Source: Atrina japonica (taxonomy: Eukaryota; Mollusca; Bivalvia; Pterioida; Pinnidae). From it: a stretch of 64,000 nucleotides of DNA. The translations under genes were made by a program, and so were the position numbers. The stretch covers positions 1,508,001 through 1,572,000 of the forward strand of contig BROG01000072.1 of assembly GCA_030159075.1 (NCBI GenBank). The letters run 5' to 3'. The notes beneath the pieces are model-generated. The model did not search any database and was not told where the DNA came from. It saw nothing but the letters and a program-made list of their open reading frames with translations. Below, in pieces: positions 22,501 through 63,849 of the stretch (positions within the stretch are counted from its first letter, which is position 1; each line of letters opens with the position of its first letter).

Positions 22501-24797
22501 ACATCTCATTTTACAGTACTTTAGTCCATACTTGTCGGCAGATATGAGAAAAATGGCAAATGCTTTCAACACAACAGTATCTGCTCTAGAAGATGAACTG
22601 ATGCAGCTGATTTTAGATGGACAAATTAGTGCTAGAATAGATTCACATAATAAGGTACTGTCTCAATACCTATTGTAAATATTTTGTTTGTTTTGCTTGA
22701 TGAGGATCCTTTCCTGCTACGTCAGTGGCTTGAGCAGAGAAATGACCCAGGATGTTATGCTCAGTCGAGCTTATACCTTAGACGTCTGTAAAACAGGTAT
22801 GGTCATTACCTTTGCCTGGCACATGAAAGACTGGAGACTTGATGTCCAGTCCAGTTTATACACCAAACCTCTGAAAAACAGGTATAGGCTGCAAAAGAGT
22901 AAAACCATAATTCCCTGTAAATGAATTTGTTTGATCTCTGAGCTAAAAGTTTGCTTTGAAATACTGTCGGTTGACCATTTTGTTTAAACTACATGTCAGA
23001 AGTGAACAACTTAACCTATTACTTTCACAATGAATGATTTTTGGGGTGGTTAATAAATATATAAAACATATTGTTACTTTTCAGATTTTATATGCAAAAG
23101 ACACAGACCAAAGGAGTACAACATTTGAAAAATCGCTCACAATGGGGAAAGATTACCAACGAAGAACAAAGGTAAATTCTTGTGTACAGATATATATATA
23201 GTCAAACCTCGTTATCTCAATGTCGTCGGGATCAAACAAAAAATTTGAGATAAACGGGTCTTAGAGTTAAAAGGTCTGTCTCTAAATACAATCCTGAATC
23301 TTCTCATGAACATATCGGTAGTTGCCAGAATATACTTGTAGGCCTCTATGTATATCGTTTGTTGCGTAATTCCTCAGTGTACATGCACGTCGACCGCTAC
23401 AAAAACCATGTGTTTTGTCAAACAATGTTTAAACAAATAAAAAGGAATTAATTATGTTCGACTATTTATTTCTTAATACACTACTAACTGTATTGGCAAG
23501 TAAACATCACTCACATTTTAACAGAAAGGACCAATACTCCTTTCTAGATCATGGAAGTTACACTATCACTATTGGTCTAAAAACGAATTATAGAAATTAA
23601 CATTAGCCATATGAATTTAAGAATGGAGAGAAAAGTAAAGGAATTTTTTGTGAAGATTTTTATTAATTGTATGTACTCAAAAATGATACAGAAAACATTT
23701 GTTCAGCACTAGTCATATAATCACAATGATTTAATGACGATGTACAAAAATTAACTTCAAGATAACAGGTCACTTTCACATTGAATCTAAACATTGGGAC
23801 CATGTTTTAACATCAATATTAGCGCTCATGATTTTGAAGTAAATATTGCAAAAACAATTATTTCAAGTTGAGTGAAATGTAAATGTAATGTAGTGAGATA
23901 AAACAAGATAATGATAAATCAGCTGATATTGTATGTGTGATGATACAAGTCATGTTGAAGAACAAAACCTCAGCACTGATCATTTTACTACATTTTTCTC
24001 TCTCTCTGTCTTGCTATTTCATTACAAAAGATTCTTTTTTAAGTAAACATTTAAATAAAAGTGTGATGTATTTGTAGGCTTTGATACTAAGAGCAGCCAT
24101 GCTGAAAAACCAAGTTCATGTCAAGGTAAGACACTTTCTATAATGCCTGAAAGAAAGTTGAGTTTTACACTTAATATTCAGCCCCTGTCATATAGAAAAC
24201 CTCCACCCAAAGCAACAATCCTCCAAGAAAATTTTTATATAGATAAACTTCCATATGAAATTCATTGCACCTTCTTTGTATAGAAAACTTTCCTACCAGT
24301 CCATTATAGGGTTGACTTTTATTTCTGCTATGTACATAGTGTTGAATCTAGGATCTGAAAAGGACACACAATTTCAAAGTTTGAAAGGGGACTATTTACT
24401 TTTATATTGGTTTTAAGGGCACCTGCTCTATAACCTGTGCTTATCCCCTACTAACAAATTCAAAATTTTATTTGTATCGATTGTCTATGTATGGGATATT
24501 GATATAAAATCAGATATTGATATAAAATCAAATATTGATACGTATCCATATATTGATACACCCTACTGGCATGGTTTCAGTTTCACAATAATTTGTTCCT
24601 GTACAAAGTTTCCCCCTAGAATCATGTGTTTTACATACATTTGAAATAACACTGGACTACTTGATCTTTGCATTATTGCCATACATGCATTTTCATTTCA
24701 TATACATTTTTTTTTTTTTCAGAGTCCACCAAGAGACGGAGGTCAGGGCGGGGAAATGTCAATAGCGCCAGGAACTGCTTCATCAGCTCGCAACTGA
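7556..24797 (+). CDS. GPS1: COP9 signalosome complex subunit 1 (CSN1)
   Basis: CSN1 is a PCI-domain scaffold subunit of the COP9 signalosome, which removes NEDD8 from cullin-RING ubiquitin ligases. Fourteen coding exons join in frame: 7556-7588, 9475-9564, 9952-10136, 15766-15927, 17681-17816, 18068-18145, 19238-19375, 20236-20330, 20720-20825, 21360-21440, 22517-22654, 23085-23171, 24078-24125, 24723-24797. The total is 1452 nt, 483 residues, close to human GPS1. The start gives [11 protein letters not shown], matching the human MPLPVQ opening. Landmarks: [11 protein letters not shown] (about 15-25), [25 protein letters not shown] at the exon 4/5 junction, [11 protein letters not shown], the helical repeats, and a PCI region about residues 255-425 with [18 protein letters not shown]. 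The C terminus ends SARN. Introns are GT-AG except intron 4 (GC-AG). Introns 3, 7 and 8 carry tandem arrays touching their splice sites. No frameshift is seen, so the gene should be functional. Confidence 0.97.
8750..9165. mobile_element. tRNA-derived SINE family B: inverted fragment plus a fuller plus-strand copy
   Basis: From about 8905 on the plus strand there is a tRNA-like head: tggctcagttggtagcgtgc (box A) and gagttcaaatccgg (box B-like). It is followed by the family tail gatgagacagtaaaaacc, ccaaaatttgaagccc and gtgaaagattcttg, shared with the copy at 18420. At 8755-8850 a shorter piece of the same family lies in the opposite orientation, so the pair could fold back. It lies in CSN1 intron 1 (7589-9474); nothing else in that intron looks coding. 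Confidence 0.7.
10101..14940 (+). repeat. ~63-bp minisatellite copied from the exon 3 / intron 3 junction of CSN1
   Basis: About 76 tandem units fill most of intron 3. The first unit is the gene's own junction: the exon 3 end (catccatagaaaactacaag then aggctgtatcatc up to 10136) and the donor gtaagtacagtagacagtt. Every later unit repeats about 36 nt of exon-like sequence and about 27 nt of intron-like sequence. In most units the donor position reads ataagtacag instead of gtaagtacag. Units with GT are grouped at 10201, 10265; 10895, 10959, 11024; 11593; 11908, 11972, 12036; 13546, 13610, 13674; and the last at 14940 (gtatgt). The regular triplets, spaced 758, 1013 and 1638 bp apart, show a higher-order repeat caused by duplication of multi-unit blocks. 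Confidence 0.97.
14946..15760 (+). repeat. 43-bp minisatellite running into the 3' splice site of CSN1 intron 3
   Basis: About 19 near-identical copies of a T-rich 43-bp unit (words taatttgtgtaattgtatat and tttattatgttctgtattgt) follow directly after the last 63-bp unit. The final copy reads tttattatgttttgtattga and then cag, the acceptor of exon 4 (15766). The array therefore supplies the pyrimidine-rich tract of this intron, and the two arrays together occupy essentially all of intron 3. Copies differ by only a few substitutions, which indicates recent amplification or homogenisation. Confidence 0.96.
15928..15933 (+). other. Non-canonical GC donor of CSN1 intron 4 (GC-AG intron)
   Basis: Exon 4 must end ATC AG at 15927 to join exon 5 (A CGA GGT, from 17681) as Ile-Arg-Arg-Gly, the conserved IRRGHDD of the family. 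The intron then starts gcaagt, a GC donor otherwise matching the consensus. The nearest GT (at 15932) would leave exon 5 out of frame with an early stop. GC-AG is a known minor class read by the ordinary spliceosome. Confidence 0.9.
16070..16315 (-). mobile_element. tRNA-derived SINE family A
   Basis: Reading the minus strand, a head with ggccgagtggttagagcatc (box A) and ggttcgagtcccgctgga (box B), resembling tRNA-Ser, precedes a conserved tail ending in ttgacaaattgttcagtgtg. The same tail is found in at least nine other copies in this window. The copy lies in CSN1 intron 4. It is a SINE head and tail, not a functional tRNA gene: the acceptor stem is not closed. Confidence 0.8.
16560..17060. 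repeat. Probable dispersed repeat in CSN1 intron 4
   Basis: Phrases such as gtccaactgtccagttatca, ggtcaaggccacttttgacc and tggatgccacactttgcaga have the look of a dispersed animal repeat also hinted at in the 26030-26660 block. I cannot define its ends and see no coding potential. Confidence 0.35.
17268..17606. repeat. Two-copy 169-bp direct tandem duplication in CSN1 intron 4
   Basis: The block beginning ttggcaccatgacctttgac at 17268 recurs at 17437 with only a few single-base differences. The second copy ends about 75 bp before the acceptor of exon 5. Near identity implies a recent duplication. Confidence 0.92.
18420..18720 (+). mobile_element. tRNA-derived SINE family B (fullest copy)
   Basis: The head has tagtggtagagtgtttgact (box A) and ccgttcaatacccgg (box B). 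The tail contains ggtctttcagatgagactta, gtggcatgtaaaagaacctt and gctggtgacagcttcatata. Diverged relatives lie at 8905-9165, 33590-33860 and, inverted, 43515-43760; weaker similarity is seen near 22800. It lies in CSN1 intron 6 (18146-19237). Confidence 0.75.
19458..19765. repeat. MITE-like element, 'gggcattagctgtgttt' family, copy 1, with a (TC)n tract and an internal 61-bp duplication
   Basis: It starts aaagggcattatctctc, with a long tc run and a c/a homopolymer, and ends tgcaaaatacagcttatgcc, complementary to the family's other end. Inside, a 61-bp block beginning attttcacaaaacatgtagg (19569) is repeated at 19629. Other copies are at 41838, 51260 and 58028. It lies in CSN1 intron 7. Confidence 0.6.
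20014..20230 (+). repeat. ~17-bp tandem repeat abutting the 3' splice site of CSN1 intron 7
   Basis: About 13 copies alternate between ggtattacatcctcttg and gatattacatcctcttg. The last runs without a break into gatatttgcag, the acceptor of exon 8 (20236). The repeated catcctctt blocks form the pyrimidine-rich tract. This is the second array in the gene that abuts an acceptor. Confidence 0.93.
20310..20606 (+). repeat. ~29-bp tandem repeat copied from the exon 8 / intron 8 junction of CSN1
   Basis: Exon 8 ends aaaatgttatatctagcag at 20330 and the intron starts gtatgtaaaa. About nine further copies of this 29-bp junction (about 20 nt exon, 9 nt intron) follow, as aaatgttatatctagtaatt plus atgtaaaat and variants. 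The last copy, near 20573-20606, again reads ttgcaggtatgtaaaat and so holds a complete donor. The pattern is the same as in intron 3 but with a different sequence, unit size and degree of decay. Confidence 0.93.
20848..21060. repeat. MITE-like element, 'ctggaaatttttgccc' family, copy 3
   Basis: It starts tgtacctggaaatttttgcc and ends gatataatttccagaaatac, which are inverted repeats. The core contains tctcatggatgcatgagtgt and the cctcaaaggacaaaaatagc block shared with other members. It lies at the start of CSN1 intron 9 (20826-21359). Confidence 0.65.
21646..21790 (+). mobile_element. SINE family A, degenerate copy
   Basis: The head is decayed (ggccaattgattatagcaca, gggttcaagctccacctt), but the tail gtgagaaagtttgccagttt is well conserved. 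It lies in CSN1 intron 10, directly before the hairpin at 21813-21936. Confidence 0.6.
21813..21936. repeat. Near-perfect long inverted repeat (hairpin) in CSN1 intron 10
   Basis: The left arm tttattgccctggttgtagg (from 21813) pairs with cctacaaccagggcaataaa (to 21936). Pairing continues through gagacatgaggattt/ggtaaac with about two mismatches in the outer 42 bp. The interior gtcatatttcc tga gggaatatgac pairs again, so nearly the whole 124 bp folds back. The following 22000-22080 repeats 'gagggagacatgatgc' words from the same element. A fold-back transposon is likeliest; a small-RNA hairpin is possible. Confidence 0.85.
23195..23300. repeat. Fragment of a 'cctcgttatctca' inverted-repeat element
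   Basis: The sequence agtcaaacctcgttatctca and the following aaatttgagataaacgggtc resemble MITE termini that pair internally. Similar ends are at 40698-40880 and 33312-33465. It lies in CSN1 intron 12. The right boundary is not clear, and the rest of that intron (to 24077) holds nothing I recognise. Confidence 0.4.
24340..24470. repeat. Partial copy of the 'tagtgttgaatctaggatct' element
   Basis: The text tgttgaatctaggatctgaa, aaggacacacaattt and tttgaaaggggac matches, in inverse orientation, the element inserted at 61952-62178. It lies in CSN1 intron 13. Only one terminus is visible. Confidence 0.55.
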
Positions 24798-25092
24798 CAT
24801 TAATTGTGACATTATTATGAAACACTACTGTGATATAGGTCAGATGATGGTCGTCTCAGGATCTTGTTTAAGTACTTGTGTCCTGAAAAGTGCTTAGATG
24901 GCACTGCATATTAGTTCTTTCCCGTGTATTTGTTCACCACGGAATAGGCATAACATATTATTGAAGTAGGTTATCATCCCGGGCTAATTGGTGCAGAAGT
25001 GCTTAATGGTGAAATGTCCTTGAATGAAGGGATCACGACTCTGAAATAACCAGTATAACACAGAAATCTTTGATAATTTTTTTTGTTCCAGG

Positions 25093-25107
25093 AATAAACA
25101 GAATAAA
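25093..25107 (+). terminator. Candidate CSN1 polyadenylation signals
   Basis: Two AATAAA hexamers (25093-25098 and 25102-25107) lie about 300 nt after the stop codon. A third at 25393-25398 would give a longer 3' UTR. The canonical hexamer is all that supports this call. Confidence 0.5.
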
Positions 25108-25464
25108 AAGATGAATGACAAGTGTTGATAAAACCAAACAAAGGCTAAAATTGTGATATATCTAAAAGGCACCCCAAGAAAAGAGAAAAAAAAAGATTAA
25201 AGTGTTTCAGTTTTCGTTGGCTTTTGCTTGATTTTACAATCATTAAATTGATTCCATATTATTTCCCATGATTCTTTTTTCATGGTAGCATTTCTGTGGT
25301 AGCCATCATCATATTAGCCATATCTGTCCAGCTTAAAGATGTCACCTATTTTTTTTCTCCAGATTTTGACCAATGTCAAAATTTTGTTTATTAATAAATG
25401 ATGTATTGTTTTCTTGGTGGTTTTTGTTATTTTTTAGCGAAGAGAAATTACTGTTCATCCTATT

Positions 25465-25990
25465 TCTTGTATGACTGGTCTGGAATCAGTCTAATTAAAG
25501 TCCAGTCTCTCGTCGCTCCCATTTTCTTATGTCGTGTTGAGGATCTGAAGAAACCTGCTATGAGGTCATATATGATTGACCATGTGGATGTGTCATGTTT
25601 GACCAATGAAAATGTGGCTTACATAACCTTGAATGTTTATCAAACAATACAGATATTATAAACAACACTGAACACAAAATCCGAGAATAGAAAATTCTTT
25701 TCATAACCTTGGATAGTATAGAATCAGGAAAGATGCTCCAAATGAATTCTGCAGACTGACAATTTCTGTTATAAAAATGAGTTCAAGATCTTGCAACTCA
25801 TATTTTCATTGGTCAAACAGTACACACCACCCAGAGGTCGCTTACATGTGATAACATAGCTGGTTTGGTCAGAACCTCGAAGCAACATATCAGAAAACGG
25901 GAGCAATGACTAATGAGAGATGGGTTTTTAATGAGATTGGTTGACAGTGTGAGCATATGTCTGATTGGTGTAACTGTAAGGGGGCACAAC
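25465..25990. repeat. Large imperfect inverted repeat between the convergent genes
   Basis: Sequence around 25465-25660 (for example gtttgaccaatgaaaatgtg, gaaacctgctatgaggtcat) reappears as its reverse complement at about 25760-25990 (tattttcattggtcaaacag, cacatgtaagcg region, gggagcaatgac). The arms are about 190-200 bp at moderate identity around a ~100-bp loop. This fits a fold-back element or two inverted copies of one dispersed repeat. Open frames across it are short and not convincing. Confidence 0.6.
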
Positions 25991-26024
25991 ATGCCCATGT
26001 GAACGTTTGTGTGTTTTGGGTATT

Positions 26025-26665
26025 TTTTTTTTAGGTCACTTGAGCTGAAGGTGATCTATTACTGTCGTCTTTTGTCTTTTTGTCTGTCATTGTCCATTGT
26101 TATTTTATATACATTTTTTATTTCTTCTCAAGAACCATTGGACTAATTTTAACCAAACTTGGCAGGAAGTATCCCCATGTGAAGCTGCATAAGGTTTGCG
26201 AATTAAAAGGGGCTAGGACCCATAGGGGCCAAAATCAAACCTTGATACATCTCTAAAAATCTACTTTTCATGAACGGATGGTTAGATGACTGTCAAATTT
26301 TGTATGCATGATTGTTAAGCAATGTCTACAAAATTTGCAAAGGAAAATGAAATCTGTCCATAAATGAGGCTCTAGGGGGCACAGTAACAGGACATAATTT
26401 ATACAAATAGTTGCTTAACTCCAAACTCACTTTTTGTATATAAACATATATGAGAAAGTTACTAGCAATTATCTAGGATCATTCTGACAAAATTTCAAGG
26501 TCCTAAGTACCTAAGTAAACAGAAAATATCAGGTTTTTGTCAAATTGTATACATTTTTGACTTATTCTTAAGAATGAGTGTGGTAATTTTAACCAAATAC
26601 AGTTAGAAGTATAATCTGCATAAAGTTTGCAAATAAAAAGGGTCCAAATCTGGGTATTATTTCAA
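26025..26665. repeat. Dispersed repeat with 'ttaggtcacttgagctgaag' start
   Basis: The opening ttaggtcacttgagctgaag, then gtcgtcttttgtctttttgt, aaccaaacttggcaggaagt and ggggctaggacccatagggg, is a sequence style I associate with a very common bivalve repeat. The final part (aaccaaatacagttagaagt, aaagtttgcaaataaaaagg) echoes the middle, suggesting two partial copies. No open frame. Assignment to a bivalve family is from memory and would need a library search. Confidence 0.5.
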
Positions 26666-26694
26666 TTGGGCAACTGTGATTTGGAGGTAAACAA

Positions 26695-27346
26695 AGGTAT
26701 TGGCATCTACATGTTATCCGTTAACCTGTCAAGATATCTGAGGTGTTGTACTGCTGTAGGATTGTCTGATATGTATAAGTATTGACATCTACATGTTATC
26801 CGTTAACCTGTCAAGATATCTGAGGTGTTGTACTGCTGTAGGATTGTCTGGTATGTATAGGTATTGACATCTACATGTTATCCATTAACCTGTCAAGATA
26901 TCTGAGGTTTTGTACTGCTGTAGGATTGTCTGGTATGTATAGGTATTGACACCTACATGTTATCCATTAACCTTTCAAGATATCTGAGGTTTTGTACTGC
27001 TGTAGGATTGTCTGGTTTTTATAGGTATTGACATCTACATGTTATCCGTTAACCTGTCAAGATATCTGAGGTTTTGTACTGCTGTAGGATTGTCTGGTTT
27101 TTATAGGTATTGACATCTACATGGTATCTGTAACCTGTCAAGATATCTGAGGTTTTGTACTGCTGTAGGATTGTCTGGTATGTATAGGTATTGACACCTA
27201 CATGTTATCCATTAACCTTTCAAGATATCTGAGGTTTTGTACTGCTGTAGGATTGTCTGGTATGTATAGGTATTGACACCTACATGTTATCCATTAACCT
27301 TTCAAGATATCTGAGGTTTTGTACTGCTGTAGGATTGTCTGGTATG
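26695..27346 (+). repeat. 82-bp minisatellite, about 8 copies
   Basis: The unit runs from aggtattgacatctacatgt through ctgtcaagatatctgaggtt and actgctgtaggattgtctgg; unit starts at 26861 and 26943 give an 82-bp period. Copies differ by a few bases (tccgttaacc/tccattaacc; gtatgtat/gtttttat). The array stops exactly where the MITE-like copy at 27347 begins. Confidence 0.93.
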
Positions 27347-27549
27347 TATACTGTATATCTGGAAATTTCTGGTCACAACAAAACATTCACACTTAACTTC
27401 AACTTAATAACCACGGTCTCATGGATGGCAGGTATGACTGTGCTACAGATATACAGTATACAAATTTTAGTTTGAAAATTTTACTTCCTACAAAATTAAC
27501 CCTCATCTAAGTTTAAAAATGGGAGCAAAATTTTCCAAGTACACAGTAC
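27347..27549. repeat. MITE-like element, 'ctggaaatttttgccc' family, copy 4
   Basis: It starts tactgtatatctggaaattt and ends aaaattttccaagtacacag, inverted termini of the family. The core has gtctcatggatggcaggtat. It is sandwiched between two minisatellites. Confidence 0.65.
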
Positions 27550-27589
27550 TTATCTATATACTGGTGATCGAAAATATAATGGATATTTA

Positions 27590-28302
27590 TGTGGGTTTTT
27601 TTCACACACACACTACATATATATATATATATATACACACACATGTATATATATATATATATATATAACAGATGGAAGAGCAAACAGCTGTCAGTGATAA
27701 GTGGTACCTAGTGAAGAGCAGATACAGATGTCAGTGATGAGTGGTACCCAGTGAAGGGTGGACATAACTCTGTGGTGAGTGGTACCCAGTGAAGGTTGGA
27801 CACAACTGTCTGTGATGAGTGGTACCCAGTGAAGGGTGGACACAACTCTGTGATGACTGGTACCCAGTGAAGGGTGTACACAACTGTGTGATGAGTGGTA
27901 CACAAAGAAGGGTGGACACAACTGTCTGTGATGAATGGTACACAGTGATGGATGGACACAACTCTGTGATGAGTGGTACACAATGAAGGGTGGACACAAC
28001 TCTGTGATGAGTGGTACACAAAGAAGGGTGGACACAACTGTCTGTGATGAATGGTACACAGTGATGGATGGACACAACTCTGTGATGAGTGGTACACAGT
28101 GAAGGGTGGACACAACTGTCTGTGATGAGTGGTACCCAGTGAAGGGTGGACACAACTGTCTGTGATGAGTGGTACCCAGTGAAGGGTGGACACAACTGTC
28201 TATGATGAGTGGTACACAATGAAGGGTGCACATTACACAGTACTTATCTATATACTGGTGATCACTTATATAATGGATATTTATGTGGTTTTTTTTCACA
28301 CA

Positions 28303-28346
<44 letters not shown>

Positions 28347-29800
28347 GTATATATATATATAACAGATGGAAGAGCAAACAGCTGTCAGTGATGAGTGGTA
28401 TCTAGTGAAGAGCAGATACAGATGTCAGTGATGAGTGGTACCCAGTGAAGGGTGGACATAACTCTGTGGTGAGTGGTACCCAGTGAAGGGTGGACACAAC
28501 TGTCTGTGATGAGTGGTACCCAGTGAAGGGTGTACACAACTGTGATGAGTGGTATACAAAGAAGGGTGGACACAACTGTGTGATGAGTGGTACACAGTGA
28601 TGGGTGGACACAACTCTGTGATGAGTGGTACACAATGAAGGGTGGACACAACTCTGATGAGTGGTACACAGTGAAGGGTGGCTACAACTTTCTGTGATGA
28701 GTGGTACACAGTGAAGGGTGGACACAACTGTCTGTGATGAGTGGTATCAGTGAAGGGTGGACACAACTGTCTGTGATGAGTGGTACACAGTGAAGGGTGG
28801 ACACAACTGTCTGATGAGTGGTACTCAGTGAAGGGTGGACACAACTGTCTGTGATGAGTGGTACACAATGAAGGGTGGACACAACTCTGTGATGAGTGGT
28901 ACAATGAAGGGTGGACACAACTGTCTGTGATGAGTGGTACACAATGAAGGGTGGACACAACTGTCTGTGATGAGTGGTACCAAGTGAAGGGTGGACACAA
29001 CTGTCTGTGATGAGTGGTACACAGTGAAGGGTAGACACAACTGTCTGATGAATGGTACAGTGAAGGGTGGACACAACTGTCTGTGATGAGTGGTACACAG
29101 TGAAGGGTGGACACAACTGTCTGTGATGAGTGGTACACAGTAAAAAGCAGACACAACTCTGATGAGTGGTACCCAGTGAAGAGTTGACACAACTATCAAT
29201 GATGAGTAGTACCTAGTGAAAGGCAGATTCAACTTTCAATCATGAGTGGTATGCAGTGAAGGGTAGATACAACTTTCAGTGGTGAGTGGTACCCAGTGAA
29301 TGGGAGATACAACTGTCAGTGGTTAGTGGTACCAAGTGAATGGGAGATACAACTGTCAGTGGTGAGTGGTACCCAGTGAATGGGAGATACAACTGTCAGT
29401 GGTGAGTGGTACCCAATGAATGGGAGATACAACTGTCAGTGGTGAGTGGTACCCAGTGAATGGGAGATACAACTGTCAGTGGTGAGTGGTACCCAATGAA
29501 TGTGAGATACAACTGTCAGTGATGAGAGTTACCCAGTGAAGGGTAGATACAACTGTCAGTTGTGAGTGGTACCCAGTGAAGGGTAGATACAACTGTCAGT
29601 GATGAGTGGTACCCAGTGAAGGGTAGATACAACTCGGTGGTGAGTGGTATCCAGTGAATGGGAGATACAACTGTCAGTGGTACCCAGTGAATGAGAGATA
29701 CAACTGTCAGTGATGAGTGGTACCCAGTGAAGAGCACAAACAACTGTCATTGAGAAGTGGTACCCAGTGAAGAGCAAACAGAACTGTCAGTGATGAGTGA
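27590..29800. repeat. 40-bp minisatellite, nearly 50 copies, with two embedded (TA)n segments
   Basis: The unit is made of gatgagtggtacccagtgaa and gggtggacacaactgtctgt. The stretch actggtgatc...ggatatttatgtgg, a ca/ta dinucleotide tract and acagatggaagagcaaacag occurs twice, at about 27550-27700 and 28235-28390, each followed by the array: a higher-order duplication of about 690 bp. From 29270 the units change to a variant (cagtgaatgggagatacaac). Because 40 is not a multiple of 3, all three minus-strand frames stay open over long distances without coding anything. Confidence 0.95.
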
Positions 29801-31400
29801 CTATTTTTTCATGGTTAAGTCTTTTCAAAAACAAAGAACTGCAGTTACCAGACATAATTATTTATTTAATTTTGTTCAACAATCACATTTCAAAGTGTCA
29901 CCATACATTCTGTTTGGTATTTTATAGCGTTGTTTCTAATTACCAACAAATCTTTTAACAATGGCAAGGTGATCTAATAGCTATAAGATTATAAAATATA
30001 TAAAGTTTTGGCTTCTTCTCTATGTGAATCTCCGATTTATTGTTGGATTGTACCGGTAAAAATGCTTTATTTTGCAGTTATCGTTCATTTTTACCAAATA
30101 TGGCACAAAAAATGGATTTTAGTAGCCGATATGCATTCTACATGTATACTGGCTCCAAGATCTGGGAATGCCAATGTAGTAACTCCACATTGTATTTGCT
30201 CCAAAAAATTGTAGGACTTGATACTAGCTCCACACATATGATGCAAGTTCTATACACAAGGTTGTGTTTTCTTACTTAATACCCCAGCTCCACATGACAG
30301 GTGAGCAGATCAACAGAGCACCAGCTCCAAATAAGGAGTACTTCAGAGGAAGTTGTACAACTATATTTTCCTTTTAGCACTATTTTGAATAATATCCTCT
30401 CAAACATAATAGCACATAGAATTTCTGCATCTTTGCATTGAAGAAACTACAATCTTCATTAATATGATAATAATGACTTTTACAATCTCAGATTTCTTCT
30501 AGAGGAAACAAAAACAGCAATGCGTGTGTGATATTAGATCCTACAAAAATTGGACATTTGTTTTATTTACCCTGCATGACCATAAAGTTCTTTTTAACTT
30601 ATTACATTTAATTTCTATAATAGATAGATCTAGTAATATATTTGTGCTGTGTGAAACAGAGATACACATAGATCAGATAATTATCTGGAGTAAATATATA
30701 TCTATATAGAAGAATAATAGCATCTATAGTTTACATGTCATGGCCAACAACTGCTACAAACAAAATAATTAGCCTACTACATGGCTTTGTATAAAATTAC
30801 TTTTCTCACTGACATGTGACAGGAGATATTCTAAATTTCTGCACACTTTTTTGTAAAGAGCTTTGGAATGCTAGAAACTGCCTAACATGACTGTAAATAT
30901 ATGTTTCTTTACATTATATTATTATAAAGAAAATTGGGGAAGATTCTAAACAATAATATAGTAGTGCAGAGGGTGTCGGTTGGTAAAAGCATACAGGTAG
31001 TGTTTGGAAGATCCTGATTTTGATTCCTGGTCTGGCCCACATCCCCCCCACCTACAACAATAACATTAGCATTTTGTTAAAATGATAAAAATGCTAGATC
31101 TAGTACTGTAAACCATGACAATTTTTTCTACGTCAGATTACGGCACTATGTCTCAATGTTCTATCATTATCTTTTGACAAGTTTTACATATAAAGCACCA
31201 TGAGAAGCACGATGATTTATATATACATGTATATATATATATATCACACTGATCAATTTATCAGATACATGTAGCACCATTAAGAAGTAATTTTTATGTT
31301 ACACACATATGTAATGAATGGAAGACTGTAGATCATAACTGACATTTAGTAACAGTTCTTGTAAAAGTACAAGGTCTAAATAAAACAAAAATTAACAGAT
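29801..31400. other. Intergenic DNA 3' of the V-ATPase gene, no gene seen
   Basis: AT-rich sequence between the 40-bp minisatellite and the V-ATPase terminator region. Around 30970-31050 there is a weak tRNA-like SINE head (gtcggttggtaaaagcatac, gattttgattcctggtctgg). Minus-strand AATAAA hexamers are scattered (for example near 30040) and any could end the V-ATPase transcript. No frame longer than about 80 codons looks like protein. Confidence 0.5.
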
Positions 31401-31404
31401 AGAG

Positions 31405-31680
31405 TATAACAAAGGCCAATCAACTAGCATATTTCATTCTCATGATACTATTACAAGATTTTTGCATTAAAAACTAAAGAATAACACAGGTCACTTAATT
31501 AGCATATTTCATTCTCTTGATAGTATTACAAGGTTTTTGCAATCAAAAAGAAAGAACACAGGCCACTAAACCGGCATATTTCATACTCATGATATTATCA
31601 CAAGACTTTGACAATAACACAGGCCACTCAACTAGCATATTTCATTCTCCTGATGTTACTGCAAGACTGTGTTACATTGA
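31405..31680 (+). repeat. ~70-bp tandem repeat, four diverged copies
   Basis: The phrase aactagcatatttcattctc, then tgatactattacaagatttt, recurs near 31425, 31500, 31575 and 31635 with substitutions and small deletions. It lies roughly 200 bp beyond the V-ATPase stop codon and is therefore probably in its 3' UTR. Confidence 0.75.
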
Positions 31681-31874
31681 ATTTTTCTGTAACTTTTAAT
31701 ACAACTGATTTTACAACTGATACATATACATGTAATAATGTTCTGTCAAATATCATCAATAAATCTGTGGAATGATTTTGGGATGTTTTTTTTTTGTTCT
31801 TTTTTTTTTACAGTAACAGTTAATTGAGCCATGACACTGAATAAGTGAATTCATTGTTATTGTATTGGGATTGA

Positions 31875-63849
<31,975 letters not shown>

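Noticed and set aside
27691..29777. Several long minus-strand open frames rich in 'STLHCVPLITDSC'-type peptides
   Set aside because: All are translations of the 40-bp minisatellite; the same peptide appears in all three frames because the unit is not a multiple of three.
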